DNA of 64,000 nucleotides from Trebonia sp963773105 (lineage in GTDB: Bacteria > Actinomycetota > Actinomycetes > Streptosporangiales > Streptosporangiaceae), in the NCBI GenBank assembly GCA_963773105.1, contig CAVZAA010000001.1, forward strand, positions 372,001-436,000. Reading direction: 5' to 3'. Each line of letters opens with the position of its first letter. The stretch's first letter is position 1. This document shows positions 44,790 to 52,471 of this stretch, piece after piece. Below the pieces are notes generated by a model. It ran no database searches. It saw only the letters and a list, made by a program, of their open reading frames with translations, and was not told where the DNA came from. The translations under genes were made by a program, and so were the position numbers.

Positions 44790-45485
44790 ATGCTTGAGAA
44801 CGTAGCAGGAAGCCGCCTTTCTACCTTTGGTGGGGTTTGCGTGACGTTGTGGTATGCCAGCCGGGCGACCGGCATCGTGGCCCTGCTGCTGCTGACCGCG
44901 GTGATGCTGCTCGGCATCCTGGTCACCAGGCAAGGTCGGCTGCCGGGGCTGCCGAGGTTCGCGGTCTCCGGTCTGCACAGGAATCTGAGCCTGCTCGCCA
45001 CCGCCTTCGTCGCGCTGCACGTGCTGACCGCGGTGGTCGACGGCTACGTGAACATCCCCCTGACCGCCGTCGTCGTCCCGCTGACCTCGTCCTATGAACG
45101 GCTCTGGCTCGGCCTCGGCGCGGTCAGCCTCGACCTCACGGTGGCCGTGATCATCACCAGCCTGCTCCGCCGTCACCTGTCCAGGCGGGCCTGGCGGGCG
45201 GTTCACCTCCTCGCCTATCTCAGCTGGCCGGTCGCCTGGTTGCACTCCTTCTACTCCAGCGGCGACCTGCAGCACGGTATCCTCCTCGACTTGGCGCTGG
45301 TCTGCGCGATCGCGATCGCAGGGGCGGTCGTGTGGCGTCTGGCCGCCGGCGCCCGCGACGTGCCCCGGGCCGAGCGGGTCGGCCTGATCATGACCGCCGT
45401 GCACGACCGCACCAGGCGAGACCCGTCCCGACGAGACCGGGCCGGAGAAGCCCGGCACGACAGAGACAGGACGTCAATCCGATGA
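44790..45485 (+). CDS. Ferric-reductase-like transmembrane protein
   Basis: A 231-residue protein with about six membrane helices. LWYASRATGIVALLLLTAVMLLG is the typical first helix. Candidate haem ligands are His in GLHRNLSLLATAFVALHVLT, AVHLLAYLSW and WLHSFYS, giving two bis-His haems across the membrane. It probably transfers electrons through the membrane from the NuoF-like protein and ferredoxin. GTG 44841, with TGGTGGGG upstream, is an alternative start right at the first helix. The stop overlaps the next gene by ATGA. Confidence 0.85.
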   Translation: MLENVAGSRLSTFGGVCVTLWYASRATGIVALLLLTAVMLLGILVTRQGRLPGLPRFAVSGLHRNLSLLATAFVALHVLTAVVDGYVNIPLTAVVVPLTSSYERLWLGLGAVSLDLTVAVIITSLLRRHLSRRAWRAVHLLAYLSWPVAWLHSFYSSGDLQHGILLDLALVCAIAIAGAVVWRLAAGARDVPRAERVGLIMTAVHDRTRRDPSRRDRAGEARHDRDRTSIR

Positions 45486-46840
45486 CCGCCGCGACCACAG
45501 GCGCCTTCTACGACGGTGCGAGCAGGGCGGCCGCGCCCGTCGACCTGCCACGCCTGCTACCCCCGGTGCAGGAGGGCAAACGACCGCAGAACCTGGCGGC
45601 GCACCTCGCGCGGCACGCCGACCTGCCCTACCGCGACCGGGCCGGCACCCCGACCAGCCCCGGCGCGCTGATCAGGGACATCGAGGCGGCGGGCCTCACC
45701 GGCCGCGGCGGCGCCGCGTTCCCGGTCCACCGCAAGCTCGCGGTCGTCCTCGAGGCGGCCGACCGGCGCAGAAGGACCCCGGTGGTGATCGCGAACGGCG
45801 CCGAGTCCGAGCCGGCCAGCGACAAGGACGCGACGCTGCTCTGGCTCGCCCCGCACCTGGTACTCGACGGCCTGCAACTGGCGGCCGAGGCGCTCGGCGC
45901 GGACACCGCGGTCCTGGTCACCCACGCCGACCGCGAGCACGACGTGGCCGGCCGGGTCAGGCAGGCGCTCCAGGAGCGGCTGACCGCGCGGCTTGACCGC
46001 GTGCCGGTCCAGCTCGCCTTCGCGCCCGCCCGCTTCCTCTCCGGCCAGGAGACCGCGCTGGTCAACTACCTGGGCGGCGGCCCCGCGATCCCGACCTTCA
46101 TGCCGCCGAGGATCACCGAGCGGGGCCTTAACGGCAACCCGACCCTGGTGCAGAACGTGGAGACGCTAGCGCATCTGGCGCTGATAGCGCGCCGCGGCCC
46201 GCGCTGGTTCCGCCAGGCCGGCACGCCCGCCGAGCCGGGCTCGATGCTGGCCACCATTCGCCGGGCGGACGGCCAGGCCAGGATCGCCGAGCTGCCGCTG
46301 GGCCTGCCGCTGCGGGACCTGCTGGGCGACGCACAGCAGACGCCGGAGTCGGCGGTGCTGCTCGGCGGCTACCACGGCACATGGCTGCCCGCGGCCCAGG
46401 CGGCCACGCTGACCCTGGACAACCGCTCGCTCGAGCCGGCCGGCGCGCGGGTCGGGGCCGGCATCGTGATCAGCCTGCCGGCCGACCGCTGCGGCCTCAT
46501 CGAAACCGCCCGCGTCGTCCGCTACCTGGCCCTCGAGTCGGCCGGCCAGTGCGGCCCGTGCCTCAACGGCCTGCCCAGGATGGCGGCCGCGGTAGTCGAG
46601 CTGGCGACCGGCCGCCCGCGACCGCAGACCATCGAGGACCTGCAGCGCTGGTCGGGCCTGGTCACCGGGCGGGGCGCCTGCCACCACCCGGACGGCACCG
46701 CCCGCTTCGTCCGCTCGGCCCTGATCACCTTCGCGGCCGAGGTCGACCGGCACACCCGCGGCCGCTGCTCGGCCGCCAGCTCCGCGCCGTTCCTGCCCGT
46801 CCCGGCGGCCGCCGCCCAAAGCGAAGACGACTGGACCTGA
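45482..46840 (+). CDS. NuoF-like NADH-binding Fe-S flavoprotein
   Basis: A 452-residue protein of the complex-I 51-kDa family. The FMN/NADH site is LTGRGGAAFPVHRKL with NGAESEPASDKDATLL; an SLBB domain follows. The Fe-S region has ESAGQCGPCLNG with a later Cys in GRGACHHP. Canonical NuoF has ESCGxCxPC, so the first Cys is Ala and only three Cys remain. This is typical for NuoF-like proteins next to ferric-reductase-like genes in actinobacteria. It likely takes electrons from NAD(P)H to the ferredoxin and reductase. Confidence 0.88.
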   Translation: MTAATTGAFYDGASRAAAPVDLPRLLPPVQEGKRPQNLAAHLARHADLPYRDRAGTPTSPGALIRDIEAAGLTGRGGAAFPVHRKLAVVLEAADRRRRTPVVIANGAESEPASDKDATLLWLAPHLVLDGLQLAAEALGADTAVLVTHADREHDVAGRVRQALQERLTARLDRVPVQLAFAPARFLSGQETALVNYLGGGPAIPTFMPPRITERGLNGNPTLVQNVETLAHLALIARRGPRWFRQAGTPAEPGSMLATIRRADGQARIAELPLGLPLRDLLGDAQQTPESAVLLGGYHGTWLPAAQAATLTLDNRSLEPAGARVGAGIVISLPADRCGLIETARVVRYLALESAGQCGPCLNGLPRMAAAVVELATGRPRPQTIEDLQRWSGLVTGRGACHHPDGTARFVRSALITFAAEVDRHTRGRCSAASSAPFLPVPAAAAQSEDDWT

Positions 46841-46844
46841 TCCC

Positions 46845-47063
46845 TTGAGCGCCTACAGCGAGAGACTCCTCGTCAACCCGATCGACTGCGAGGCCCACGG
46901 CGCCTGCGCCGAACTCCTCCCGGAGATGATCACCCTCGACGAATGGGGCTACCCGATCGTCGACCCGCGCCCGCTCCCGCCCGGCCTGGAACGCCACGCC
47001 CGCAAGGCCGTCAATGCCTGCCCGACCCTAGCCCTCCGCCTCCAGCGCACCGATAACCCCTAG
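46845..47063 (+). CDS. Ferredoxin, 3Fe-4S type
   Basis: A 72-residue ferredoxin from a TTG start four bases after the preceding stop. Cys ligands are in DCEAHGACAELLP (C-x5-C) and NACPTLAL, three in all, so a 3Fe-4S cluster is likely. Such ferredoxins serve P450s or, as here, membrane reductases. It ends the electron-transfer operon. Confidence 0.9.
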   Translation: MSAYSERLLVNPIDCEAHGACAELLPEMITLDEWGYPIVDPRPLPPGLERHARKAVNACPTLALRLQRTDNP

Positions 47064-47098
47064 AAATTCAAAACCCCAAGTCACACCCAGTCTCATCC

Positions 47099-47111
47099 CG
47101 AACGGACCCTG
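47099..47111 (+). repeat. Interspersed motif CGAACGGACCCTG, copy 2
   Basis: Exact copy, in context CTCATCC-CGAACGGACCCTG-GTTCC, in the 360-bp gap after the ferredoxin gene. Confidence 0.7.
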
Positions 47112-47228
47112 GTTCCACCCGCCCGCCCCCGTAACTCTCCCCAGCGTCCAACCCGTCCTGCAACATCGCGCCACTCCACCACCGGCCGCCCCAACGCCGC
47201 CACCCGGACGCCCGAGGCCCCGCGCCTT

Positions 47229-47320
47229 CCTATCAGTTTTAACCACTTTTCTCGTCTTCGTATCGGTTCTGACCACTTTCGCGTCCGAATTGCCAGAATT
47301 TAATGGTCAAAACCGATAGG
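47229..47320. promoter_or_regulatory. Three copies of an 18-20-bp operator-like motif upstream of the VOC gene
   Basis: CCTATCAGTTTTAACCACTT at 47229, GTATCGGTTCTGACCACTTT at 47260, and, inverted, AATGGTCAAAACCGATAGG at 47302-47320. The shared core is TATCGGTTTTGACCA. The first two are direct repeats 30 bp apart; the third faces them. The AT-rich composition contrasts with the surroundings. No gene is supported in 47064-47424. Confidence 0.65.
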
Positions 47321-47424
47321 AAGCTGGATTTAGTGCGCTGGGTTTGATGTCGAATGCCTCGGGTCAAGACCCTACTGTCCCAGGGCTATACCCCATCAAC
47401 GTCAGTCGGTCGACGGAGGTCAGC

Positions 47425-47886
47425 ATGAGCATGAACACGGGATCCGAGGCGGGGACGGTCGATATGAGGCTCGAGGTCGTGACGGTGCCCGTCAGCAACG
47501 TCGACCGGGCCAAGGATTTCTACACGGGCCTCGGCTGGCGACTGGACGCCGACATCGCGGCCGGCGACAACTTCCGGGTTATCCAGCTCACGCCGCCCCA
47601 TTCAGCCTGCTCGGTCGCCTTCGGCAAGGGCGTCACCACCGGCGAGCCGGGATCGGTCCACCGCCTGATCCTGGCCGTCGACGACATCGACGACGCGCGG
47701 GCGGCCCTGGTCGGCCGCGGCGTCAAGGTCAGCGAGCTGTTCCACCTCGCCGGCGGCCGTGTCCCCGGCCGCGACCCGCAAAATCGCTCCTACCAGACCT
47801 ACGCGTCATTCGCCGACCCCGATGGCAACGAGTGGCTGCTGCAGGAGATCACCTCACGCCTCCCCGGCCGGGTGTGGGAGGACTGA
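47425..47886 (+). CDS. VOC-superfamily (glyoxalase-like) protein
   Basis: About 153 residues with two βαβββ units. MRLEVVTVPVSNVDRAKDFYTGLGWRLDAD is the classical opening; SVHRLILAVDDIDDARAALVGRGVKVSE and FADPDGNEWLLQEI complete the metal-binding half. Ligands are likely the conserved Glu in LLQE and His in HRLI. The family includes lyases, dioxygenases and drug-binding proteins. ATG 47425 follows GGAGGTCAGC; a frame open from 47344 lacks such a site. It is directly followed by the SnoaL-like gene. Confidence 0.85.
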   Translation: MSMNTGSEAGTVDMRLEVVTVPVSNVDRAKDFYTGLGWRLDADIAAGDNFRVIQLTPPHSACSVAFGKGVTTGEPGSVHRLILAVDDIDDARAALVGRGVKVSELFHLAGGRVPGRDPQNRSYQTYASFADPDGNEWLLQEITSRLPGRVWED

Positions 47887-47888
47887 GC

Positions 47889-48308
47889 ATGACGGCCACC
47901 TATCTTGGCAGCGGCGATCCTGCTCGCAGGCGCACCGACTACTACCCGGTCTGGCTGAACAACCTGGCCGACGACGTCACCCTAGAGGCATCTGCCATTA
48001 ACGGGGCGGCGGAGGGGCCGGAGGCCGTCCGGTCGATCATCCTCGCGGTCAAGTCGCTCTATGAGTACCAGGACATCAACTTCACCGGCGACTACGGCGA
48101 CCATTTCTTCATCGAGGACTACACGACTCAGATCCAGGGCAGGCCCTTCGGCGTCATGGGCGTCATCACCCGCAACGCCGCCGGCCAGACCCAGCACATC
48201 GTCGTCAACCAACGGCCACGCGACACCTTGCTGCTGGTGGCTCGCCTGCTAGCCGAGAAATTCGACGGCACTCCCATCGCCAAGTACTTCGCGAGCGGCG
48301 AGTCCTGA
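47889..48308 (+). CDS. SnoaL/NTF2-like protein
   Basis: A 139-residue α+β barrel protein beginning just two bases after the VOC stop, with RRTDYYPVWLNNLADDVTLEASAINGAAEGPEAVRSIILAVK as the first helices. It belongs to the NTF2-like (SnoaL) superfamily, whose members are small hydrolases, isomerases or scaffolds. It probably works with the VOC protein on one small molecule. Substrate unknown. Confidence 0.75.
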   Translation: MTATYLGSGDPARRRTDYYPVWLNNLADDVTLEASAINGAAEGPEAVRSIILAVKSLYEYQDINFTGDYGDHFFIEDYTTQIQGRPFGVMGVITRNAAGQTQHIVVNQRPRDTLLLVARLLAEKFDGTPIAKYFASGES

Positions 48309-48330
48309 AACGGGCGCACCCGCGAGCGCG

Positions 48331-48618
48331 TCAACTGGCCGGGATGGCGGCCAGCACGGAGGTGGTGCCCGCCAGGCCTGATGCCGGCTTGGGTTGGAAG
48401 CCGGCTGCGGCGAGCAGCCGCGCGTATTCTGACTCGGTGCGCCCGCCGCCTGGGAGGAGGGTGATCAGCCGAATATCCAGGTCCTTTGCGGGGTGCGGTG
48501 AGTCGTCGTCGGGAATGATCGCCTCGACTAGCAGCAGCGCGGCCCTGTTACCGCCAGCGGCCGTCTCGACCAACGTCGCTCTTTCCCCAGCGATCTCCGG
48601 CCACATGAGTCGCGCCAA
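48331..48618 (-). pseudogene. O-methyltransferase C-terminal fragment
   Basis: 95 residues matching only the end of the SAM-dependent O-methyltransferase family (PF00891 type): LLLVEAIIPDDDSPHPAKDLDIRLI, then GRTESEYARLLAAAGFQ. The Rossmann core and SAM-binding GG motif are absent. The 5' part must be deleted. An inverted repeat and GC-rich simple repeats lie just upstream (48654-48792), perhaps marking the deletion junction. Confidence 0.75.
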
Positions 48619-48653
48619 TCGCCACCGTCACATTGCAACCGCGGCCTGGCCCC

Positions 48654-48724
48654 CATGATCACGAAGCCTTTTATCCTGGCGAAGGATAATTATCGTATAG
48701 GTGCACTAATCCTTCGTGATCATG
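48654..48724. repeat. 13-bp perfect inverted repeat enclosing an inner hairpin
   Basis: CATGATCACGAAG at 48654-48666 and CTTCGTGATCATG at 48712-48724 are perfect inverted copies. Inside, TTATCC (48671) and GGATAA (48684) form a second hairpin. The 71-bp element is AT-rich compared with its surroundings. It could be a small mobile remnant (MITE-like) or a structured regulatory RNA. Confidence 0.6.
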
Positions 48725-48726
48725 AA

Positions 48727-48792
48727 CCCCGGCCCGGCCCGGCCTGGCCCGGCGAAGCCCGGCCCGGCGAAGCCCGGCCCGGCCCGGCGCCA
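48727..48792. repeat. (CCCGG)n low-complexity tract
   Basis: CCCGG pentamers mixed with two AAGCCCGGCCCGGCG units cover 66 bp between the inverted repeat and the 3' end of the pirin gene. Confidence 0.7.
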
Positions 48793-48819
48793 ACCAGGGC
48801 GGTTCGCCGAGCCCGGCGC

Positions 48820-49821
48820 CTAGAGGACGTCGTGCCCGGGGTGGTCGGCCGGGAGGGGGGCGGCGGTGCTGGCGGGCTGGGCCGGGATGGAGCCGAGGCG
48901 GCCCTTCTGGAAGTCCTCGAACGCCTGCTGCAGCTCGGCCTTGGTGTTCATCACGAACGGGCCGTAGGCCGCGACCGGCTCCCGGATCGGCTCGCCCCCC
49001 AGCAGCAGGATGTCGAACGTCGGCGAGGGACCGTCGATCGCAGCGTCGGCCGCGAACGTGAGCGACTCGCCGAAGCCGAAGGTAGCGAGCTGGCCGGTGC
49101 GGATCGGCCGCCGGTCGGCGCCGACCGTGCCCGAGCCCGCCAGCACGTAGCCGAGCGCGTTGAAGTGGGCCGGCCACGGGACCCGCACCGTAGCGCCGGG
49201 CGAGACGGTGGCGTGCACCAGCGAAATCGGGGTGTGGGTGACGCCCGGACCGTCGTGCCCGTCGAGCGAGCCGGCGATGACCCGGAGCAGCGCGCCGCCG
49301 TCGGCCGAGGTCAGCAGGGCGACCTGGCCGGCCCGGATGTCCTGGTAGCGCGGCTGGGTCATCTTGAGCCTGGACGGCAGGTTGACCCAGAGCTGGAAGC
49401 CGTGGAAGAGGCCGCCGCTCATCACCAGCTCCTCGGGCGGCTCCTCGATGTGCAGGATGCCGCCGCCGGCCGTCATCCACTGGGTGTCGCCGTTGGTGAT
49501 GAGGCCGCCGCCGCCGTTGGAGTCCTGGTGCCTGAACACCCCGTCGATGATGTACGTGACGGTCTCGAAGCCGCGGTGCGGGTGCCACGGGGTGCCCTTG
49601 GGCTCGCCCGGGGCGTACTCGACCTCGCCCATCTGGTCCATGTGCACGAACGGGTCAAGGTCGCTCAGGCTGACGCCCGCGAACGCGCGCCGGACCGGGA
49701 ACCCTTCGCCCTCGAAACCGGACGGCGCGGTGGTGATCCGGGCGACGGGCCGGTCGCCTTCGGCCGCGGGTGACGTGACCCGGGGCAGGACCAGCAGGTT
49801 GGGGACGGTAACGGCAGGCAT
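48820..49821 (-). CDS. Pirin-family protein
   Basis: A 333-residue bicupin. Metal ligands are in WHPHRGFETVTYIIDG and ILHIEEPP (His, His, His, Glu), followed by the pirin signature FHGFQLWVNLP. The C-terminal cupin has HATVSPGATVRVPWP. Pirins are iron-binding; some are quercetin dioxygenases, others regulators. ATG 49821 with GAGGAGCG upstream is the start. It is downstream of the TetR gene on the same strand. Confidence 0.92.
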   Translation of the reverse strand: MPAVTVPNLLVLPRVTSPAAEGDRPVARITTAPSGFEGEGFPVRRAFAGVSLSDLDPFVHMDQMGEVEYAPGEPKGTPWHPHRGFETVTYIIDGVFRHQDSNGGGGLITNGDTQWMTAGGGILHIEEPPEELVMSGGLFHGFQLWVNLPSRLKMTQPRYQDIRAGQVALLTSADGGALLRVIAGSLDGHDGPGVTHTPISLVHATVSPGATVRVPWPAHFNALGYVLAGSGTVGADRRPIRTGQLATFGFGESLTFAADAAIDGPSPTFDILLLGGEPIREPVAAYGPFVMNTKAELQQAFEDFQKGRLGSIPAQPASTAAPLPADHPGHDVL

Positions 49822-50573
49822 GATGACGCTCCTCGCAGTAGACCAGGCAGCCATACCCGGCTATCCGGGCGGTCAATAGCCCCAACACTACATGACACGT
49901 CATCATTCCTGGTTTGGCCGCCCGGTGACAGTGCTCGATAACACCGGCCCGATAACAGCGGCAGGCCGGCCTCGAACATCCCGAGCGCCTCGTCGATCCG
50001 CTCGAACAGGTCAGACACCAGGCTGCTGGCGAGTCCGCCCTCCGGTACCTGGTGGTAGGGCAGCGAGGCCGACGTCATGACGCCGAACACGGCCCCCGCG
50101 ACCGTGCGGACGGCGAGGTCGTCCGGCGCACGGCCGGTCCGCTTGGCCAGCGCCTCCGTCATCAGCTGCATCATCCGGCTGGTCTCGTCGAGAATCCGGG
50201 CACGGATCTCGGGCACGGTCACCTGCAGCGCGAACGCCTCGCGGAGCTGCTCTAGCTCCTCGGGAGTAAAGGACGCGGCGACCTCGCGCAGCGAGGCGCG
50301 CAACGCGGCGACCGTGCCGAGCTCTAGTGGCTGGCGTGCGAACGACGCGAACAGCCGGGCATCCATGTCGTCCTGGATGACCACGTCTTCCTTGGTCGGG
50401 AAGTAGCGGAAGAAGGTGGACGGCGAGACCTCGGCCGCCGCCGCGATCTGCTCCACAGTCGTGGCCTGGTAGCCCTGCTCACGGAAGAGCCGGAGCGCGT
50501 GCTCCCGCAGGGAGGCGCGCGTCCTGGCCTTCTTCCGTTCACGCAGGGATTCCTGCTCGTTTATTGCCGTCAC
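49665..50573 (-). CDS. TetR-family repressor with lost stop codon (extended C-terminus)
   Basis: A GTG-started TetR protein. The helix-turn-helix is TTVEQIAAAAEVSPSTFFRYFPTKEDVV. The natural ligand domain ends near EALGMFEAGLPLL at about residue 197. The frame stays open for about 105 more residues of Arg/Pro/Ser-rich sequence, into the pirin gene, to 49665. This looks like a lost stop or a frameshift close to the end. It is 30 bp downstream of the MFS pump gene on the same strand. Perfect dyads at 52246 and near 49892 are candidate binding sites. Confidence 0.75.
   Translation of the reverse strand: MTAINEQESLRERKKARTRASLREHALRLFREQGYQATTVEQIAAAAEVSPSTFFRYFPTKEDVVIQDDMDARLFASFARQPLELGTVAALRASLREVAASFTPEELEQLREAFALQVTVPEIRARILDETSRMMQLMTEALAKRTGRAPDDLAVRTVAGAVFGVMTSASLPYHQVPEGGLASSLVSDLFERIDEALGMFEAGLPLLSGRCYRALSPGGQTRNDDVSCSVGAIDRPDSRVWLPGLLRGASSCLPLPSPTCWSCPGSRHPRPKATGPSPGSPPRRPVSRAKGSRSGARSRASA
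49892..49903. promoter_or_regulatory. Short dyad upstream of the pirin gene
   Basis: ATGACACGTCAT has perfect 5-bp inverted arms. It lies 70 bp upstream of the pirin start, inside the extended TetR frame. It resembles but does not match the dyad at 52246. Confidence 0.35.
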
Positions 50574-50602
50574 GTTTGTGATTCTGCCCCTTCCACCGTG
50601 AC

Positions 50603-52189
50603 TCAGCGAAGCTTGCGGAGGAAGACCACCGCCAGCAGCGCGCACCCCACCGCGATCCCCCCGCAGGTCCACAGCATGATGTCCATGCCGTCGACGAACG
50701 CGGAGCGCACCGAGTCGAGCAGCGCGGTCGAGCCGAGCGCGTGCGCCACCTCGACCCCGCCCGCCACGCCCGATCGCGCCAGGTCGGCCGCCGCGGCGGG
50801 CACCCCAGTGGTGTCCACCCGGCTGCCGTAGGCGTTGCTGATCAGCGTGCCGAGGATGGCGACCCCGATGACTGAGCCGACCTGCCGCGTGGCCGAGATC
50901 AGGGCCGAGCCCGACCCGCTCCGCTCCGCGGTCAGCGAGGCGAGCGTGACGTTCATCGCGGACGGCATCACCAGGCCGAAGCCGAGCCCCGACAGCGCCA
51001 CCCAGGCCACCGTGAACCAGGTCGAGCTGGACAGCGTGGTGAACGCGCCGATCGCCAGCGCGACCGCGATGACCAGGTACCCGGCCGTGATCACGGCCCG
51101 CGGGGTGGCGGCCGATCTGCCCGGCGTCTCGTCGCTGCCGCCGCGGACCGACTGCAGCCGGGTTCCGATCACCATCCCGACGACCATGCCGACCACCATC
51201 GGCAGCAGCCGTACCCCGCTGCCGAGCGAGTCCGCGCCGCGGACGTTCTGGAAGTACTGCGGCAGCGCGAAGAACAGGCCGAACATCGTGAACGAGAGGA
51301 ACGTCACCAGGATCGTGCCCCACCTGAACCCGACCGACTGGAACAGGGCCAGGTCCACCAGCGACTGCCCGCCGCGCGCGGTGATCCGCCGCTCGACCAG
51401 CACGAACAGGCCGAGCAGGACCAGGCCGACGGCGATGGTGGCCAGCGCGGTCGCGTTGCCCCAGCCGTTCTGGCCCGCCTTGATGCACCCGTACGTCACC
51501 GCGATCAGCCCGGCGCTCGACACCAGCACGCCGAGCACGTCGATCGATGGCCGGTTGGCCGAGCGCGACTCCGGCAGCAGGAACACGACCGCGACCAGCG
51601 CGATGACCACCACCGGCACGTTGATCAGGAAGACCGAGCCCCACCAGAAGTGGTCGAGCAGGTAGCCGCCCAGGATCGGCCCGATCGGGAAGCTCAGCAT
51701 GGTCGCGGCGGACATGATGGCGATCGCCTTCCGCCGCTCCTCGGGCGCGAACAGCGTCGGCAGCACCGACAGCGACATCGGGAAGATCGCAGAAGCGCCC
51801 ACGCCAAGCAGGGCCCGCGCGCCGATCAGCTCGCCGGTCGAGGTCGCGAACGCGCACAACGCCGAGGCCGCGCCGAACAGCACCAGCGCGACCAGCAGCA
51901 CCCGCTTGCGCCCGTAGCGGTCGCCCAGCAGCCCGGCGGGCAAGATCATCGCCGCGATCACCAGGCTGTACGCGTCGGAGAACCACTGCAGGTCGCCGGT
52001 TGAGGCGTGCAGGCTGACGGCGATGTTGGGCAGCGCCAAGTTGAGCACGGTCAGGTCGAGCCCGACCACGAGCACGCTGGCCGCGATCGCGATCAGCGCC
52101 CACCAGCGTCGGCTCGAGTGCTGCGCGTCGCCGCCCGCGCCCTGGGCGGGCACGGTCGTCGAGGTTGGCTGGGACACCATGAGAGTCAC
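50603..52189 (-). CDS. MFS drug efflux transporter, DHA2 (14-helix) family
   Basis: A 528-residue transporter with 14 predicted helices. Motif A is GLLGDRYGRKRVLL; motif C-like sequence is GPILGGYL. LDLTVLNLALPNIAVSLHAS is the DHA2 first helix (the LDxTVxNVALP pattern). It exports hydrophobic drugs by proton exchange. The TetR gene 30 bp downstream likely represses it through the TGACCG-TG-CGGTCA dyad 57 bp upstream. GTG 52189 or ATG 52180 is the start. Confidence 0.92.
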   Translation of the reverse strand: MTLMVSQPTSTTVPAQGAGGDAQHSSRRWWALIAIAASVLVVGLDLTVLNLALPNIAVSLHASTGDLQWFSDAYSLVIAAMILPAGLLGDRYGRKRVLLVALVLFGAASALCAFATSTGELIGARALLGVGASAIFPMSLSVLPTLFAPEERRKAIAIMSAATMLSFPIGPILGGYLLDHFWWGSVFLINVPVVVIALVAVVFLLPESRSANRPSIDVLGVLVSSAGLIAVTYGCIKAGQNGWGNATALATIAVGLVLLGLFVLVERRITARGGQSLVDLALFQSVGFRWGTILVTFLSFTMFGLFFALPQYFQNVRGADSLGSGVRLLPMVVGMVVGMVIGTRLQSVRGGSDETPGRSAATPRAVITAGYLVIAVALAIGAFTTLSSSTWFTVAWVALSGLGFGLVMPSAMNVTLASLTAERSGSGSALISATRQVGSVIGVAILGTLISNAYGSRVDTTGVPAAAADLARSGVAGGVEVAHALGSTALLDSVRSAFVDGMDIMLWTCGGIAVGCALLAVVFLRKLR

Positions 52190-52245
52190 CGTCTTCTGGA
52201 TGCCGCATTGAAATGAAAGTAACTACCAAAATAATGCCACTCTCA

Positions 52246-52259
52246 TGACCGTGCGGTCA
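52246..52259. promoter_or_regulatory. Likely TetR operator upstream of the MFS pump
   Basis: TGACCGTGCGGTCA has perfect 6-bp arms around TG. It lies 57-70 bp upstream of the MFS start in an AT-rich stretch, as expected for TetR control of an efflux pump. Confidence 0.65.
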
Positions 52260-52276
52260 AATCAAATTCATCATCT

Positions 52277-52398
52277 CGAACGGGCTCTGCTTTCCCGCTC
52301 GCCGCCGGGCGCTCGAGGCCGATGCCTTCCCTCGTCGCTCGGCACAAACCGCCTCGCTCCTCAGTCCAGGCACCGGCGCGCCCTTTGGCTCGCGGGAG
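52277..52398 (-). repeat. ~115-bp intergenic repeat, copy 2, with a variant CGAACGG motif at its edge
   Basis: Matches 18525-18642: CCGCTCGCCGCCGGGCGCT, CCTCGTCGC, GCTCCTCA and GCGCGCCCTTTGGCTCGCGG are shared. The left edge has CGAACGGGCTCTG at 52277-52289, a variant of the interspersed 13-bp motif. It lies 75 bp downstream, on the minus strand, of the sedolisin stop. Confidence 0.7.
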
Positions 52399-52471
52399 TC
52401 CCGCCTAACGCCGAACGCGCATCCGGGACTGGTCTGACCAGCCCGAATGCGCGCTCGACGTGCGAGGCGGG

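Noticed and set aside
49665..52229. A single 854-codon minus-strand frame spanning MFS and TetR
   Set aside because: The MFS protein is in another frame; only the TetR section of this long frame has domain support.
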